Shown here piece by piece: positions 35,021 through 44,649 of a DNA stretch of 64,000 nt. The DNA lies in contig JADBEO010000009.1 of assembly GCA_031316315.1 (NCBI GenBank), forward strand, positions 52,523 to 116,522, in the 5' to 3' direction. Source of the DNA: Chelatococcus sambhunathii (GTDB lineage Bacteria > Pseudomonadota > Alphaproteobacteria > Rhizobiales > Methylopilaceae). The notes under the pieces were generated by a model. It saw only the letters and a program-made list of their open reading frames with translations, was not told the origin of the DNA and did not search any database. The stretch's first letter is position 1. The number at the start of each line of letters is the position of its first letter. The position numbers and the translations under genes are program-made.

Positions 35021-35179
35021 GTAGTCCTCTCGAATGTCGGGGGTGGGGCCGCCCCGAGATCGGCGGGGCCGACGGTCTGATGCCCTGAGGAGTACGAGCG
35101 CGATCCAGCCAAGTCAATTGGAACGAGGACTCGCCCGGTGGGTTCCCGATCGCTGGAAATTGAACGCCCCGTCAGCGGG

Positions 35180-36685
35180 TCAGACGGCGCGCGCCGCCTG
35201 CTTCTCCCGGCGACGCTGGACGGAGGACGGGATCCTCAGGCTCTCGCGGTACTTCGCGACGGTGCGACGGGCGATGTCGACGCCGCCTTCCCGGAGCCGC
35301 TTCACGATCGTGTCGTCGGACAGGATGTCGTCGGGATTCTCCGCATCGATCATCGCCCGGATGCGGTGCCGGACGGCCTCGGCCGAATGGGCGTCGCCGC
35401 CGTCCGCGGCGGCGATCGCGGCGGTGAAGAAGTATTTGAGCTCGAACACGCCGCGCGGGGTGGCGATGTACTTGTTCGCGGTGACGCGCGAGACGGTCGA
35501 CTCGTGCATGCCGATCGCGTCGGCGATGATCCTGAGGTTGAGCGGCCGCAGATGGGCGACGCCGTAGGTCAGAAAGCCGTCCTGCTGGCGCACGATCTCG
35601 GTCGCGACCTTGAGGATCGTCCGCGCCCGCTGCTCGAGGCTGCGCGTCAGCCAGTTGGCCGTCTGCAGACATTCGGTCAGGAAGGTCTTCTCGGTCTCGG
35701 ACTTCGTCGTCTTCACAACCTTGGCGTAATAGGTCTGGTTGACCAGCACGCGCGGGAGCGAGTCGGAGACGAGCTCCAGGATCCAGGACCCGTCGGGCGC
35801 CGCGCGCACCGTCACGTCGGGCGTCACGGGCTGAAGCACTTCCGAGCCGAAGGCGTGGCCCGGCTTCGGGTCGAGCCGCCGGAGTTCGGCCAGCATGTCG
35901 GCGAGGTCCTCGTCGTCGACGCCGCACAGCCGCTTCAGCGCGGCGAGATCGCGGCGGGCGACGAGCTCCAGGTTCTCGATCAGCGCCTGCATGGCCGGGT
36001 CGAACCGGTTCTGCTCCCGGAGCTGGATCGCAAGGCACTCCTTCAGGGAACGGGCGCCGACTCCGGTCGGCTCGAAGGTCTGGATGACGGCGAGCACATG
36101 TTCGACCGTCGCGACCGGCGCGCCGAGGCGCTCCGCGACGTCGTCCACGCCCTCCCGGAGATATCCCGCGGCGTCGATGAGATCGATCAGGTTCTGACCG
36201 ATCAGCCGCTCGACCGGATCGACCACGGCGAGCGCAAGCTGGCGCTCGAGGTGGTCGGCGAGCGTCGGGCGATCCGCGACATAGGCTTCGAGATCGGCGC
36301 CCTCCGAAGAGAACGTCGCTCCGCCTCCGAGCCCCGACCAGTCCCCGGCCTCGACCGGGGCTGCGGGCTCGGGTCGCTCGCGTTCGTTCGGCGCGTCGTC
36401 GGGGAAGACATTGCCGAAATCGGTGTCGAGGCGGCTCTCGACCTCGGCGCGCGACCCCGGCTGCTCCGGCTCCCTCCAGTCGCCGTCCGAGCCGCCGTCC
36501 TCGTCGCGCGGCGCGCCCTCGCCGGCCTCCTGTCGCTCCAGCAGCGGATTCTGTTCGAGCTCGCGCTCGACATAGGCGACGAGGTCGAGGCTCGACAGCT
36601 GCAGCAGCTTGATCGCCTGCATCAGCTGCGGCGTCATGACGAGCGACTGCGACTGGCGGAGCACCAGTTTGGGGGTCAGGGCCAT
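35180..36685 (-). CDS. rpoN: RNA polymerase sigma-54 factor
   Basis: A 501-residue sigma factor that needs enhancer-binding activators, controlling nitrogen and carbon use and motility genes. Region I reads LVLRQSQSLVMTPQLMQAIKLLQLS, then an acidic region II with many Glu, Asp and Pro (about 55-110). The core-binding domain is followed by the helix-turn-helix (MHESTVSRVTANKYIATPRG). The RpoN box is intact at the C-terminus: ARRTVAKYRESL. ATG 36685 is chosen since MALTPKLVLRQSQ is the typical start, although an ATG lies further upstream. Confidence 0.95.
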   Translation of the reverse strand: MALTPKLVLRQSQSLVMTPQLMQAIKLLQLSSLDLVAYVERELEQNPLLERQEAGEGAPRDEDGGSDGDWREPEQPGSRAEVESRLDTDFGNVFPDDAPNERERPEPAAPVEAGDWSGLGGGATFSSEGADLEAYVADRPTLADHLERQLALAVVDPVERLIGQNLIDLIDAAGYLREGVDDVAERLGAPVATVEHVLAVIQTFEPTGVGARSLKECLAIQLREQNRFDPAMQALIENLELVARRDLAALKRLCGVDDEDLADMLAELRRLDPKPGHAFGSEVLQPVTPDVTVRAAPDGSWILELVSDSLPRVLVNQTYYAKVVKTTKSETEKTFLTECLQTANWLTRSLEQRARTILKVATEIVRQQDGFLTYGVAHLRPLNLRIIADAIGMHESTVSRVTANKYIATPRGVFELKYFFTAAIAAADGGDAHSAEAVRHRIRAMIDAENPDDILSDDTIVKRLREGGVDIARRTVAKYRESLRIPSSVQRRREKQAARAV

Positions 36686-36849
36686 CCCGGGGTCAGGCCC
36701 GTCTCGGCGGTAAGGCCATAAGGCGCTCGGCTCCCGCGCGTCTCGCAGCGCAAGCATGAGCGCCGACGAGCCGCGCGATCTGGTGATCAACACGCAGGCG
36801 AAATCCGCCTGTGGGCCGATTCTTGCATAGGAACCGGCCCCGCCTCGAT

Positions 36850-37686
36850 TTAAAGCCGGAATTCCTCGCCGAGGTAAAGGCGCCGCACGTCCGCATGGGC
36901 GACGACCTCGTCCGGCTCGCCTTCCATCAGCACCCCGCCGCCGTGGATGATGTAGGCGCGATCGATCAGCCCGAGCGTCTCGCGGACGTTGTGGTCGGTG
37001 ATCAGCACGCCGATCCCGCGGTCCGTCAAATGGCGCACGAGCGACTGGATGTCGCCGACCGCGATCGGGTCGATGCCGGCGAAAGGCTCGTCCAGCAGCA
37101 TGAAGCTCGGCCGGGTCGCGAGCGCGCGGGCGATCTCGACGCGGCGGCGCTCGCCGCCCGACAGCGCGATCGCGGGCGACTTGCGCAGGCGAGCGATGCC
37201 GAACTCCTCGAGCAGCGCCTCGAGGTCGTGCCGGCGCCGCTCGCGGTCCGGCTCGATCACCTCGAGCACCGCCTTGATGTTGTCTTCGACGGACAGGCCG
37301 CGAAAGATCGAGGCTTCCTGCGGCAGGTAGCCGACGCCCATGCGGGCGCGCTTGTGCATCGGCAGGCCGGTCACGTCCTGCCCGTCGAGCTCGATGACGC
37401 CGCGATCAGCCGGAACCAGGCCCGTGATCATGTAGAAGACGGTGGTCTTGCCGGCGCCGTTCGGCCCGAGCAGACCGACGGCCTCGCCGCGATTGACCGA
37501 GATGCTGACGTCCCTGACCACCACGCGCGCGCCGTAGGACTTGGCGAGGTTCGAGGCGACCAGGGCTCCGTCATTCGCTTCGGCGAAGGCGAATTCGGTG
37601 CGGTGATGCGCCTCGGCGCGACGGATCTTGCGCCGCGACTTGCGCGACGTCCTGCCGTCCTCGGTTCTTGGGGCGCGCCCGAGCAT
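36850..37686 (-). CDS. lptB: LPS export ABC ATPase LptB
   Basis: A 278-residue ATPase driving LPS extraction from the inner membrane with LptFG. Walker [17 protein letters not shown], signature [17 protein letters not shown] and Walker [14 protein letters not shown] are intact; [10 protein letters not shown] is the LptB H-loop. The first 40 residues form a basic extension ([17 protein letters not shown]) not present in enterobacterial LptB. It lies between lptA and rpoN, the conserved order. LptC, normally encoded just upstream of lptA, is not found here. Confidence 0.95.
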   Translation of the reverse strand: MLGRAPRTEDGRTSRKSRRKIRRAEAHHRTEFAFAEANDGALVASNLAKSYGARVVVRDVSISVNRGEAVGLLGPNGAGKTTVFYMITGLVPADRGVIELDGQDVTGLPMHKRARMGVGYLPQEASIFRGLSVEDNIKAVLEVIEPDRERRRHDLEALLEEFGIARLRKSPAIALSGGERRRVEIARALATRPSFMLLDEPFAGIDPIAVGDIQSLVRHLTDRGIGVLITDHNVRETLGLIDRAYIIHGGGVLMEGEPDEVVAHADVRRLYLGEEFRL

Positions 37687-37714
37687 CTGGTTCAGCCCGT
37701 TATCCGTCGACCGG

Positions 37715-38311
37715 TCAGCGCCCGGCCTGTTTGGGCGTGAACACGCCCTGCACGCGGCCGCCCGAGCCGCCGCCCTCGACGCGCGAGGTCTGGGTGTTGA
37801 GGTCGACCTTGAGGCGGTCGCCCTTGATCACGTTGTCGTCCTGGCTCACGACGACGCCGCCGGTCAGTTCGACCTTGTTCGCCGCGACGTCGAACACGCC
37901 GCGCGCGCCGGTCGCGCGCTGGTTGCGCTGCGTGACGACGACGTCGCCTTCGGCCTCCATGCGTCGGATCGAGCGGCCGGTTTCGGGCTTGGCCTGCGCG
38001 CCCGCCGTCTCGCCCTGCTTCGGGGTCCCGCGGTCGTCGGCCTTCGGGCTCTCGCCCTTCTGGTAGTAGTAGATCGTCAGCTTGCGCGAGTTGAGCACCG
38101 AGTCGCCCTGCTTCGCCACCACGTTGCCGGAGAACACCGCCGACTGATCCTGGTCGCGCACTTCGAGGTTGTCGGCCTCGACGTTCACCGGCTCGTCCGA
38201 CTTGGTCGAGAAGCCCGAAAAGGCGCTCGTCACCGAACTCTGGTTCTGCTGCTGAGCCTCGGCGGCGGAGACGACGGACAGGGCGGCGATGGCGGCGAGG
38301 ATCAGTCTCAT
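37715..38311 (-). CDS. lptA: LPS transport periplasmic protein LptA (OstA-like)
   Basis: A 198-residue periplasmic protein forming the LPS bridge between membranes. A Sec signal (residues 1-19, [18 protein letters not shown]) precedes the beta-jellyroll OstA-like domain: [42 protein letters not shown] and [20 protein letters not shown]. The insert [20 protein letters not shown] and the Gly-rich tail are typical of alphaproteobacterial members. It lies 22 bp downstream of the rnd-like gene, so there is no room for lptC in between. Confidence 0.9.
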   Translation of the reverse strand: MRLILAAIAALSVVSAAEAQQQNQSSVTSAFSGFSTKSDEPVNVEADNLEVRDQDQSAVFSGNVVAKQGDSVLNSRKLTIYYYQKGESPKADDRGTPKQGETAGAQAKPETGRSIRRMEAEGDVVVTQRNQRATGARGVFDVAANKVELTGGVVVSQDDNVIKGDRLKVDLNTQTSRVEGGGSGGRVQGVFTPKQAGR

Positions 38312-38333
38312 GGTCGCCTCTGGCGGGTCGAAC

Positions 38334-38948
38334 TCAGGAATGAGCGAAGATATCCGTCTCGCCCCAACCGGCGAGGTCGAGCGCGGAGCGCACCGGCACG
38401 AAGGCGAAGCAGGCGTCGGCGAAGGCGGCGCGTCCCTCGCGGACGAGCAGCGTGTCGAGCCTTTCCTTGAGCGCGTGCAGATGAAGGACGTCGCTCGCCG
38501 CATAAGCGAGCTGGGCGTCCGTCAGTTCGCCTGCGCCCCAGTCGGATGACTGCTGCTGCTTGGATATTTCGACATTCAGCAGCTCGCGCACAAGGTCCTT
38601 GAGGCCGTGGCGGTCCGTGTAGGTCCGCACGAGCCGGGATGCGATCTTGGTGCAGTAGACCGGCTCGGTCATGACGCCGAAGGCCTTGTAGAGCGCCGCG
38701 ACGTCGAAGCGGGCGAAGTGAAACAGCTTCAGGACCGAGCGGTCCTTCAGCACGCGCTCGAGATTTGGCGCCCTGCCTTGCCCCGGCGCGATCTGGACGA
38801 GATCGGCCGTACCGTCGCCGGTCGACATTTGCACGAGGCAGAGGCGGTCGCGATTGGGATTGAGGCCGAGAGTCTCGGTGTCGATGGCGACGGAGCGCCC
38901 CGCGACGTAGTCGTCGGGGAGATCGCCACGATGAAGCCGGATCGTCAT
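38334..38948 (-). CDS. RNase D-like 3'-5' exonuclease
   Basis: A 204-residue DEDD-superfamily exonuclease domain only (no HRDC), matching the short RNase D-like proteins of alphaproteobacteria. Exo I is AIDTETLGLNP, Exo II is KLFHFARFDVAAL and Exo III is LAYAASDVLHLHAL, giving the four acidic metal ligands and the Tyr. GDLPDDYVAG at the N-terminus is typical. It probably trims RNA 3' ends. It is immediately upstream of lptA, as in relatives. Confidence 0.88.
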   Translation of the reverse strand: MTIRLHRGDLPDDYVAGRSVAIDTETLGLNPNRDRLCLVQMSTGDGTADLVQIAPGQGRAPNLERVLKDRSVLKLFHFARFDVAALYKAFGVMTEPVYCTKIASRLVRTYTDRHGLKDLVRELLNVEISKQQQSSDWGAGELTDAQLAYAASDVLHLHALKERLDTLLVREGRAAFADACFAFVPVRSALDLAGWGETDIFAHS

Positions 38949-39318
38949 GTCGCCTCGTGATCGTCGGGCGCGCGCCGCTCGAAGGAAGTGTCCCCGGGAC
39001 GCCGCCCGCGCCCTGCCGGCGCCGGGCTTCGGCGTCCCGCGGCGACGCGCCGTGCGACCGGCTCAGACAAGTCGATCCAAGGAGAGGATTGCGTCGCCCG
39101 GAGAATAAACTTCGCAATTTCAACCACTTGGTCCCAATCCGAGGAGACCCGCGCGGCAGCTTTGCAGGCTCCGTTTATGCCAGATCGGGCGCTATGTCCA
39201 CCGTATCGCTCGGTTGCGGCTTGGGCTCTCCGGTCGGACGCGGCGCTTCCGGCCGGAGCGGCGGCCGACATTTCCCGCACCGTCTCCGCGACGGTCTCAA
39301 GCGCGAAGGGCTTGATGA
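38949..39318. other. Intergenic gap between rnd-like gene and fhuB
   Basis: No intact gene. The minus-strand reading frame through it is open but has no family-like sequence after the receiver remnant at 39260-39328. It must contain the promoter of the rnd-lptA-lptB-rpoN transcript. Confidence 0.5.
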
Positions 39319-39328
39319 TCAGCGCCCG
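39260..39328 (-). pseudogene. Remnant of a response-regulator receiver C-terminus
   Basis: One minus-strand frame reads RALIIKPFALETVAETVREM. This matches the last strand and helix of a CheY-like receiver domain, including the conserved Lys-Pro dipeptide. The part upstream, which should hold the phosphorylated Asp, is replaced by fhuB in another frame, and no stop codon follows where the gene should end. A chance match is possible because the match is short. Confidence 0.4.
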
Positions 39329-41250
39329 CGCAAGGCGCCCATCAGATAGACGCCGCCGATCAGGGAGGCGAACAGACCGAGAGGCAGCTGATAGGGCGCG
39401 ATGATTGTGCGGGCGAGCAAGTCGGCGACGACCGTCAGCGCCGCGCCGACGAGGATCGAGCCGGCGAGATGCGGCCCCGCGCGCGTCAGCCCCGACGCAT
39501 GAGCGAGGTGGGGCGCGACAAGGCCGACGAAGCTCAGAGGTCCCGCGACCAGCGCCGCGGCGCCGGTCAGCAGCGAGGCGAGCGAGGCGAGCGCCGCGCG
39601 GCTCGCCCGCACGCGCAGGCCGATCGAACGCGCCGTCACGGCGCCGAGCCGCAGCGCCTCGAGCCAGCGGAGCGTGAGAGCGAGCGGAGCGATGAGGACC
39701 GCTGCGGCCGCACACGCCGCGATCGCCTCGCGGGGTCCGACGGCGTCGGTCGCGCCGGACATCCAGGCGAGCAGCGCGAAGGCCGGCCGCGAGCCGGTCG
39801 CGATGACCGCGTTGAGCCCCGCGAGGCAGAGCGCCGAGATGCCGGCCCCGGCGAGCAGCATCCGTTCCGGCCCGAGCCGGCCGCGCGACGCCGCGAGCAG
39901 GATTGCGAGCGCCGCCAGCGCTCCGAGCGCGGACCCGGCCGCCTGCGTCGCCAGAGAGCCGCCGTCGGCGGTGAGGAGCACGACGGCGAGTCCCACGCCC
40001 GCCCCGGCGCCGACCCCGAGGACCTCCGGTCCGGCGAGCGGATTGCCGGTCAGGCGCTGGAGGACCACGCCGGCGGCCGCGAGCATCGCGCCGGCCGCGG
40101 CTGCGGCGGCGGTCCGCGGCGCGCGGAAGGGCAGAAGCTCGCCGAAGGAGGCGTCGCCGAAGACGACCCAGCCGCTCTGGTCCCGGCCGACGAGCAGCGC
40201 GCCGGCCAGCGCCAGAATCGCCAGGCAACCCATCGCCGCCAGCGTGCGGCCGGGATCGCGACGCGCGGCCGGCTTCGCGGCGGCGGGCCGGTCGGCCAGC
40301 CGCAGGCGCGGCAGCAGCCACAGCAGCAGCGGCGCTCCGATGAACGCCGTCGCGGCGCCGGTCGGGATCGTCTCGCCGGACCCGACCCGCTGGACCAGGC
40401 CGTCCGCCAGCCAGAGCAGGATCGCCCCGATGGGCGGCGCGCCCATGAGCAGCCGATGGGCCCCGCGCGCTCCGCAAAGGCGCGCCAGCGTCGGCGCCGC
40501 CAGGCCCACGAAGGCGATCAGCCCGATCTCCGCCGCGACCGTCGTCGCGAGCAGCACGCCGACGGCGAGCGCCGCGATCCGAATGACGAGAGCGGGCGCG
40601 CCGAGGCTGCGGGCGCTCGATTCGCCCGCGACAAGCACGGAGAGCGGACGGGCGAGGACGAGGGAGGCCAGCGCCCCGAAGGCGAGCGCGGCGCCGATCG
40701 CGAGGCTCGGCCGCCAGCCCTCCTGCGTCAGCGAGCCGCCGCCCCAGATCAGAAGCGCGAACAGATAGTCGCCGCGCGCCAGGATGAGCGCCGCGGTGAG
40801 CGAGCTCGCGACCATCGCCACGACCATGCCGCACAGCACGACCGTCACGGGATCGAGCTTGCGCCGCCAGCCCAGCGCGAGCACGAGGCCCGCGGCGCCG
40901 GCGCCGCCGAGGAACGCGACGCCCTCGCGCGCCAGCTCTCCGATCGTCGGCGCGAAGACCGCCGCGACGCCGAGCGCGAGCTGCGCGCCGGCGAAGACGC
41001 CGAGCGTCGACGGTTCGGCCAGCGGATTGTCGAGCGCCTGCTGCAGCAGCGCGCCGGAGAGCCCAAGCGCCGCGCCGGCGAGAATGGCCACGACGCTTCT
41101 CGGCAGCACGCTGTAGAAGAGCAGCGCGCGATCGACGGGATCGCCGGACAGGGCGCCCGAAATGCCGGCGAGCGACAGCGCCGCCGCGAGCGCGACGAGC
41201 ATCGTCCAGACCAGCCAGGGCCGATGGCGGCGCGCCGCGGCGTCAGGCAT
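39319..41250 (-). CDS. fhuB: Fe(3+)-siderophore ABC permease, fused two-domain FhuB type
   Basis: A 643-residue inner-membrane permease formed by two BtuC/FecCD-type halves fused in tandem, as in FhuB. Half one (about 1-320) has LPRSVVAILAGAALGLSGALLQ and LDNPLAEPSTLGVFAGAQL; half two (about 340-640) repeats the pattern with LRAPRTAAAAAAGAMLAAAG-like and LTGNPLAGPEVLGVGAGAG. Each half has about ten helices. ATG 41250 is used and overlaps the fhuD stop by eight bases. It imports iron-hydroxamate siderophores with FhuC and FhuD encoded in the same island. Confidence 0.92.
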   Translation of the reverse strand: MPDAAARRHRPWLVWTMLVALAAALSLAGISGALSGDPVDRALLFYSVLPRSVVAILAGAALGLSGALLQQALDNPLAEPSTLGVFAGAQLALGVAAVFAPTIGELAREGVAFLGGAGAAGLVLALGWRRKLDPVTVVLCGMVVAMVASSLTAALILARGDYLFALLIWGGGSLTQEGWRPSLAIGAALAFGALASLVLARPLSVLVAGESSARSLGAPALVIRIAALAVGVLLATTVAAEIGLIAFVGLAAPTLARLCGARGAHRLLMGAPPIGAILLWLADGLVQRVGSGETIPTGAATAFIGAPLLLWLLPRLRLADRPAAAKPAARRDPGRTLAAMGCLAILALAGALLVGRDQSGWVVFGDASFGELLPFRAPRTAAAAAAGAMLAAAGVVLQRLTGNPLAGPEVLGVGAGAGVGLAVVLLTADGGSLATQAAGSALGALAALAILLAASRGRLGPERMLLAGAGISALCLAGLNAVIATGSRPAFALLAWMSGATDAVGPREAIAACAAAAVLIAPLALTLRWLEALRLGAVTARSIGLRVRASRAALASLASLLTGAAALVAGPLSFVGLVAPHLAHASGLTRAGPHLAGSILVGAALTVVADLLARTIIAPYQLPLGLFASLIGGVYLMGALRGR

Positions 41251-42175
41251 CGCGCACGGCCGACAGGCTCTCCGCCAGGATCCGCGCGAAGCGCGCCGCC
41301 GCGGGCAGCGCGCCATAGGGATTGACCGGCGCGATCGAGACGAAGCGGCCCTTGGCGATCGGCGGCATGGCGCGCCAGAGCGGGCTCTCGTGCATCCCGA
41401 CGAGCGCGGACGGCGGCGTCGGGCCGACATTGACCACGATCGCCTCCGGCGTCTTCGCGAGCGCCTCGACGCCGACCGTCGGATAGGCGCCAAAACGCGT
41501 CGGCTCGGCCCACGCCGGCGGCAGGCCGACGCGCGAGAGCACGTCGCCGAACATGCTGTCGGCGCCGAAGGCGCGGAAGCGCCGGGTATCGCCGAGGTTC
41601 ATCACAAGGACCTGCCGTCCCTGAAGACGCGCAAGGGCTGAGCGCGCGGAGGCGATCGCCCCGTCCGCCTCGCCTATCGCCCGCGCGGCCTCCACGGCCC
41701 GCCCGAGCCGGGCGCCGAGACGCTCCGTCGCCGCGACGGCGGCGTCATAGGGAGGCCGGCCGGTGTCGTAGATCGAATAGCTCTCGACCGGCGCGATCCG
41801 GGACAGGGCGCTTCGCCTGGCTTCGTACCAGGGCGAGATCAGGATCAGGTCGGGCCTCGCCGCGAGCAGCCGCTCATAGCTGACCGACCCGCGCAGCCCG
41901 AGATCGGCGACCTCGTCGGGGACAGCCGGCTCGACGGCGGCCTTGCGGAAGAGCACGAGCTCCGTCGCGGCGACGGGCGTGACGCCCAGCGCAAGCGCGG
42001 TCTCCAGCATCGCCCAGTCGATCGCGGCGACTCGAGGCGTCGCGGCTCCGGCGCGCGCTAGCGGCGGGACCACGCAAACGCCGAAAGCCGCAGCTACCAG
42101 AAGAAAGCCGCGGCGTGTCGTTGGGCAAGTCGTGCGGGCGGCGAAAGAACCCGCCGCCCGCTCGCGGATCACCAC
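41243..42175 (-). CDS. fhuD: Fe(3+)-siderophore periplasmic binding protein, FhuD type
   Basis: A roughly 310-residue siderophore-binding protein. A Tat-like signal (TTRRGFLLVAAAFG) is followed by RVAAIDWAMLETALALGVTPV, LGLRGSVSYERLLAARPDLILISPW and EAIVVNVGPTPPSALVG, typical of FhuD and FatB-like clefts. The start is GTG at 42175 or 42172 (two GTG codons in tandem); there is no ATG near. It overlaps the receptor gene by seven bases and fhuB by eight, making receptor-fhuD-fhuB one tight operon. Confidence 0.88.
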   Translation of the reverse strand: MVIRERAAGSFAARTTCPTTRRGFLLVAAAFGVCVVPPLARAGAATPRVAAIDWAMLETALALGVTPVAATELVLFRKAAVEPAVPDEVADLGLRGSVSYERLLAARPDLILISPWYEARRSALSRIAPVESYSIYDTGRPPYDAAVAATERLGARLGRAVEAARAIGEADGAIASARSALARLQGRQVLVMNLGDTRRFRAFGADSMFGDVLSRVGLPPAWAEPTRFGAYPTVGVEALAKTPEAIVVNVGPTPPSALVGMHESPLWRAMPPIAKGRFVSIAPVNPYGALPAAARFARILAESLSAVRDA

Positions 42176-44430
42176 GTATAGCTCGCCTTCGCCAGGAACC
42201 TGCGGCCCTCGCCGTAGGAGCAGACGTTGATGCCCTGGCAGCCCGAGACGAAGCGCTTGTCGGCGAGGTTCGTCACGTTGAGGCTGGCCTTCCAGTTGTC
42301 GTTGAACTTGTAGCGCACCGCCGCGTCGAACAGCGTGGCGTCCGGCACCTTGACGGTGTTCGGGTTCTGCGTCGCTTCCGACTTGCCGATATAGCGCACG
42401 CCGCCGCCGAGGCTGAGGCCCTTCAACTGCCCCGTGGTGAAACTGTAGTCGAGGAACGCCGAGCCGATGATCTCCGGCACGAGGTACGGCTGCTCGCCGA
42501 CTTCGAGCGGATCCCCGGACTTCAGGATCTTCAGATCGTAGGCCGTGAAAGCGCCGATCAGCTTCCAGTTCTCGGTGAGGTTCGCCTGCGCGTCGAACTC
42601 AACGCCGCGCGAACGGACTTCGCCGATCTGGGTCTGCGCATTGAACGGCCCCGCGAGATAGTTCTTCTTCTTCAGGTCGAACACCGACGCGGTGAAGATC
42701 GCCGGGAAGGCGTGCGGCGCCCACTTCACGCCCGCCTCGTACTGGAGGCCGGTCTCCGGCTTGAAGGACTCGATCACGCCGCCTGTGTTGTTGAAGCCGA
42801 TGAGCGGATTGAAGGTGCTCGCGATACTCACATAGGGAACGAGTCCGTTCTCGAACTCGTAGCCGAGGCCGGCGCGTCCGCTGAAGCGGCCCTCGTTCCG
42901 CTTGACCTTGCCGAGGAACGTGGAGTCGCCGTCGAGCCACATGCGGTCGTAGCGGCCGTTCAGGGTCGCGATCCAGCCGCCGCCGAAACGCGCCTGATCC
43001 TGGATGAAGACGCCGGCCTGATGCAGCTTCGACGTCTCGTCGAGATAGTCGACGACGGCTGGCTGCGGCTGGTGCAGGTCGGGATCGTGGATGTCGACCG
43101 ACGTCCCGGTGCTCGAAGCCTGCGTTTCGTCGATGTAGTACATCTTGTAGTCGACGCCGAGCAGCAGCGTGTGGTCGATCCCGCCGGTCGAGAACTTGCC
43201 GACGAGGTTGTTGTCGGTCGTGAAGCTGAACGTCTCGGTGTCGTGCGCGAAGTTGATGCGCGCAAGCTGCGTGCTGCCTGCGCTCGGCCGCGCGGCGAAA
43301 GCGTAGCCGAACGGATAGAGCAGCGACTCCTCGAGATGGCTGTAGGCGAACCGCGCCTTGGCGTTCACCGTCCAGATCGCGTTGATGTCGTGGTTGAGCT
43401 CGTAGCCCAGCATGAACTGGCGACGGTCATGATCGTCGATGTCGGGATCCGAAAAGTTCGTCTTCCGCCCGATGCGGCCGAGGTCGATTGTCCCGTCCTC
43501 TGAGGTCGCGCGCTTCACCGTGCCGTAATAGGGCAGGAAGTCGCCCGAGCCGTGGTTCTGGTCGGCGTGCGTGTAGTTCGCATAGACCGTGAGGTCGGTG
43601 CCCGCGTCCGGCTGGTAGGTCGCGGCGCCCTGGATGACCCCGCGCAGGCCGTCCTCGTGCTTGGCGTAGCCGTCGCCGCCTTCGAGCTTGCCGGCGAAGC
43701 GGTACTTCCAGACCGGCGGCAGCGGGCCGCTCTTTGAGATCAGCTCGTTCGGGATAACCTTGTTGACGTCGAACGCGCCATAGGCCGTCGGATAACTGTC
43801 GACGCCGAACTCGATCGTGCCCCAGTCATAGTCCTGCGGACGTTTCGACACGTAGTTGATGATGCCGCCGATGTTGCCGCCGCCGTAGAGCGAGGCGGAT
43901 GCGCCGCGCAGCACCTCGACGCGCTCCAGCAGCCAGCTGTCCTGGTAGAAGTTGCCGAAGGCGAAGGAGTAGAGCTGCATGCCGTCTCGATAGACGCCGG
44001 TCTGCGTCGCGTCGAAGCCGCGGATGTAGAACCAGTTTGTGTCGGCGTCGTCGCCGAAGGGCTGTGAGAATACCCCCGCCGAATAGCGCGTCGCCTCGTC
44101 GGCCTTCTGCGCGCCGAGATCGTCCATCTGCTGGCGGCCGACCACGCCGACCGATTGCGGAATGAGCACAACCGGCGTGTCGGTCTTCACGCCCGTGGTG
44201 GTGGCGGCCGGGACATAGCCGTCGACAGGTTTCACCCCCGATCCGTCGAACGCGATGGCGCCTCCGCCGCCACGGCCCTGCACCTCGATGTCTTCGAGCT
44301 GGGTCACTCCAGCTTCCTGCGCTGCAACACGATCGGTCTGCATCAACGTCGCTGACGCAACGCCCGCGAGCAATACCGCGTTCAATCCAATCTTGTAGAT
44401 CACTTGATTTCTCACTTGCCCCGACAGCAC
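42169..44430 (-). CDS. TonB-dependent siderophore receptor
   Basis: A roughly 753-residue outer-membrane transporter. A signal peptide (LNAVLLAGVASATL..VAAQ) precedes a short TonB-box region, the plug (VVLIPQSVGVVGRQQMDDLGAQ, then FYIRGFDATQTGVYRDGMQ and RVEVLRGASASLYGGGNIGGIINYVSKRP) and a 22-strand barrel ending in the aromatic YTW. The plug closely follows hydroxamate/ferrichrome-type (FhuA/FoxA-like) receptors. The start may be GTG 44430 or, fitting the signal better, GTG 44403. It heads the operon with fhuD and fhuB. Confidence 0.92.
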   Translation of the reverse strand: MLSGQVRNQVIYKIGLNAVLLAGVASATLMQTDRVAAQEAGVTQLEDIEVQGRGGGGAIAFDGSGVKPVDGYVPAATTTGVKTDTPVVLIPQSVGVVGRQQMDDLGAQKADEATRYSAGVFSQPFGDDADTNWFYIRGFDATQTGVYRDGMQLYSFAFGNFYQDSWLLERVEVLRGASASLYGGGNIGGIINYVSKRPQDYDWGTIEFGVDSYPTAYGAFDVNKVIPNELISKSGPLPPVWKYRFAGKLEGGDGYAKHEDGLRGVIQGAATYQPDAGTDLTVYANYTHADQNHGSGDFLPYYGTVKRATSEDGTIDLGRIGRKTNFSDPDIDDHDRRQFMLGYELNHDINAIWTVNAKARFAYSHLEESLLYPFGYAFAARPSAGSTQLARINFAHDTETFSFTTDNNLVGKFSTGGIDHTLLLGVDYKMYYIDETQASSTGTSVDIHDPDLHQPQPAVVDYLDETSKLHQAGVFIQDQARFGGGWIATLNGRYDRMWLDGDSTFLGKVKRNEGRFSGRAGLGYEFENGLVPYVSIASTFNPLIGFNNTGGVIESFKPETGLQYEAGVKWAPHAFPAIFTASVFDLKKKNYLAGPFNAQTQIGEVRSRGVEFDAQANLTENWKLIGAFTAYDLKILKSGDPLEVGEQPYLVPEIIGSAFLDYSFTTGQLKGLSLGGGVRYIGKSEATQNPNTVKVPDATLFDAAVRYKFNDNWKASLNVTNLADKRFVSGCQGINVCSYGEGRRFLAKASYTW

Positions 44431-44454
44431 CAGATCCAGGCAGATCAGGTTAGT

Positions 44455-44474
44455 TTAGAATCAATACAATCTAA
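44455..44474. promoter_or_regulatory. Candidate iron-regulator operator upstream of the receptor
   Basis: TTAGA and TCTAA form perfect arms around a 10-base spacer inside an AT-rich island, 25 bases upstream of the receptor start. The sequence TTTAGAATCAATACAATCTA resembles rhizobial iron-control (ICE/Irr-type) elements but is not a clear match. It could equally bind the adjacent AraC regulator. Confidence 0.4.
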
Positions 44475-44649
44475 GCTGACCCATTGAGACTTGACCGCCT
44501 TCGATTGGCCACTAAGAGTTCATGACAAGGCTTGGTCTTGCATGATTTTGGCTTTGCAATACTGATCCTGAAGACTGTGCCCTCACGGCATCAGCCATCG
44601 GATTGCGCGCCGCAACAGGAGAAACCGGTTGGCCGAGTTCCGACCGCGA

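Noticed and set aside
38945..40834. A 629-residue minus frame overlapping fhuB
   Set aside because: Only its last part, the receiver-like scrap, is of interest; the rest is out of frame with fhuB.
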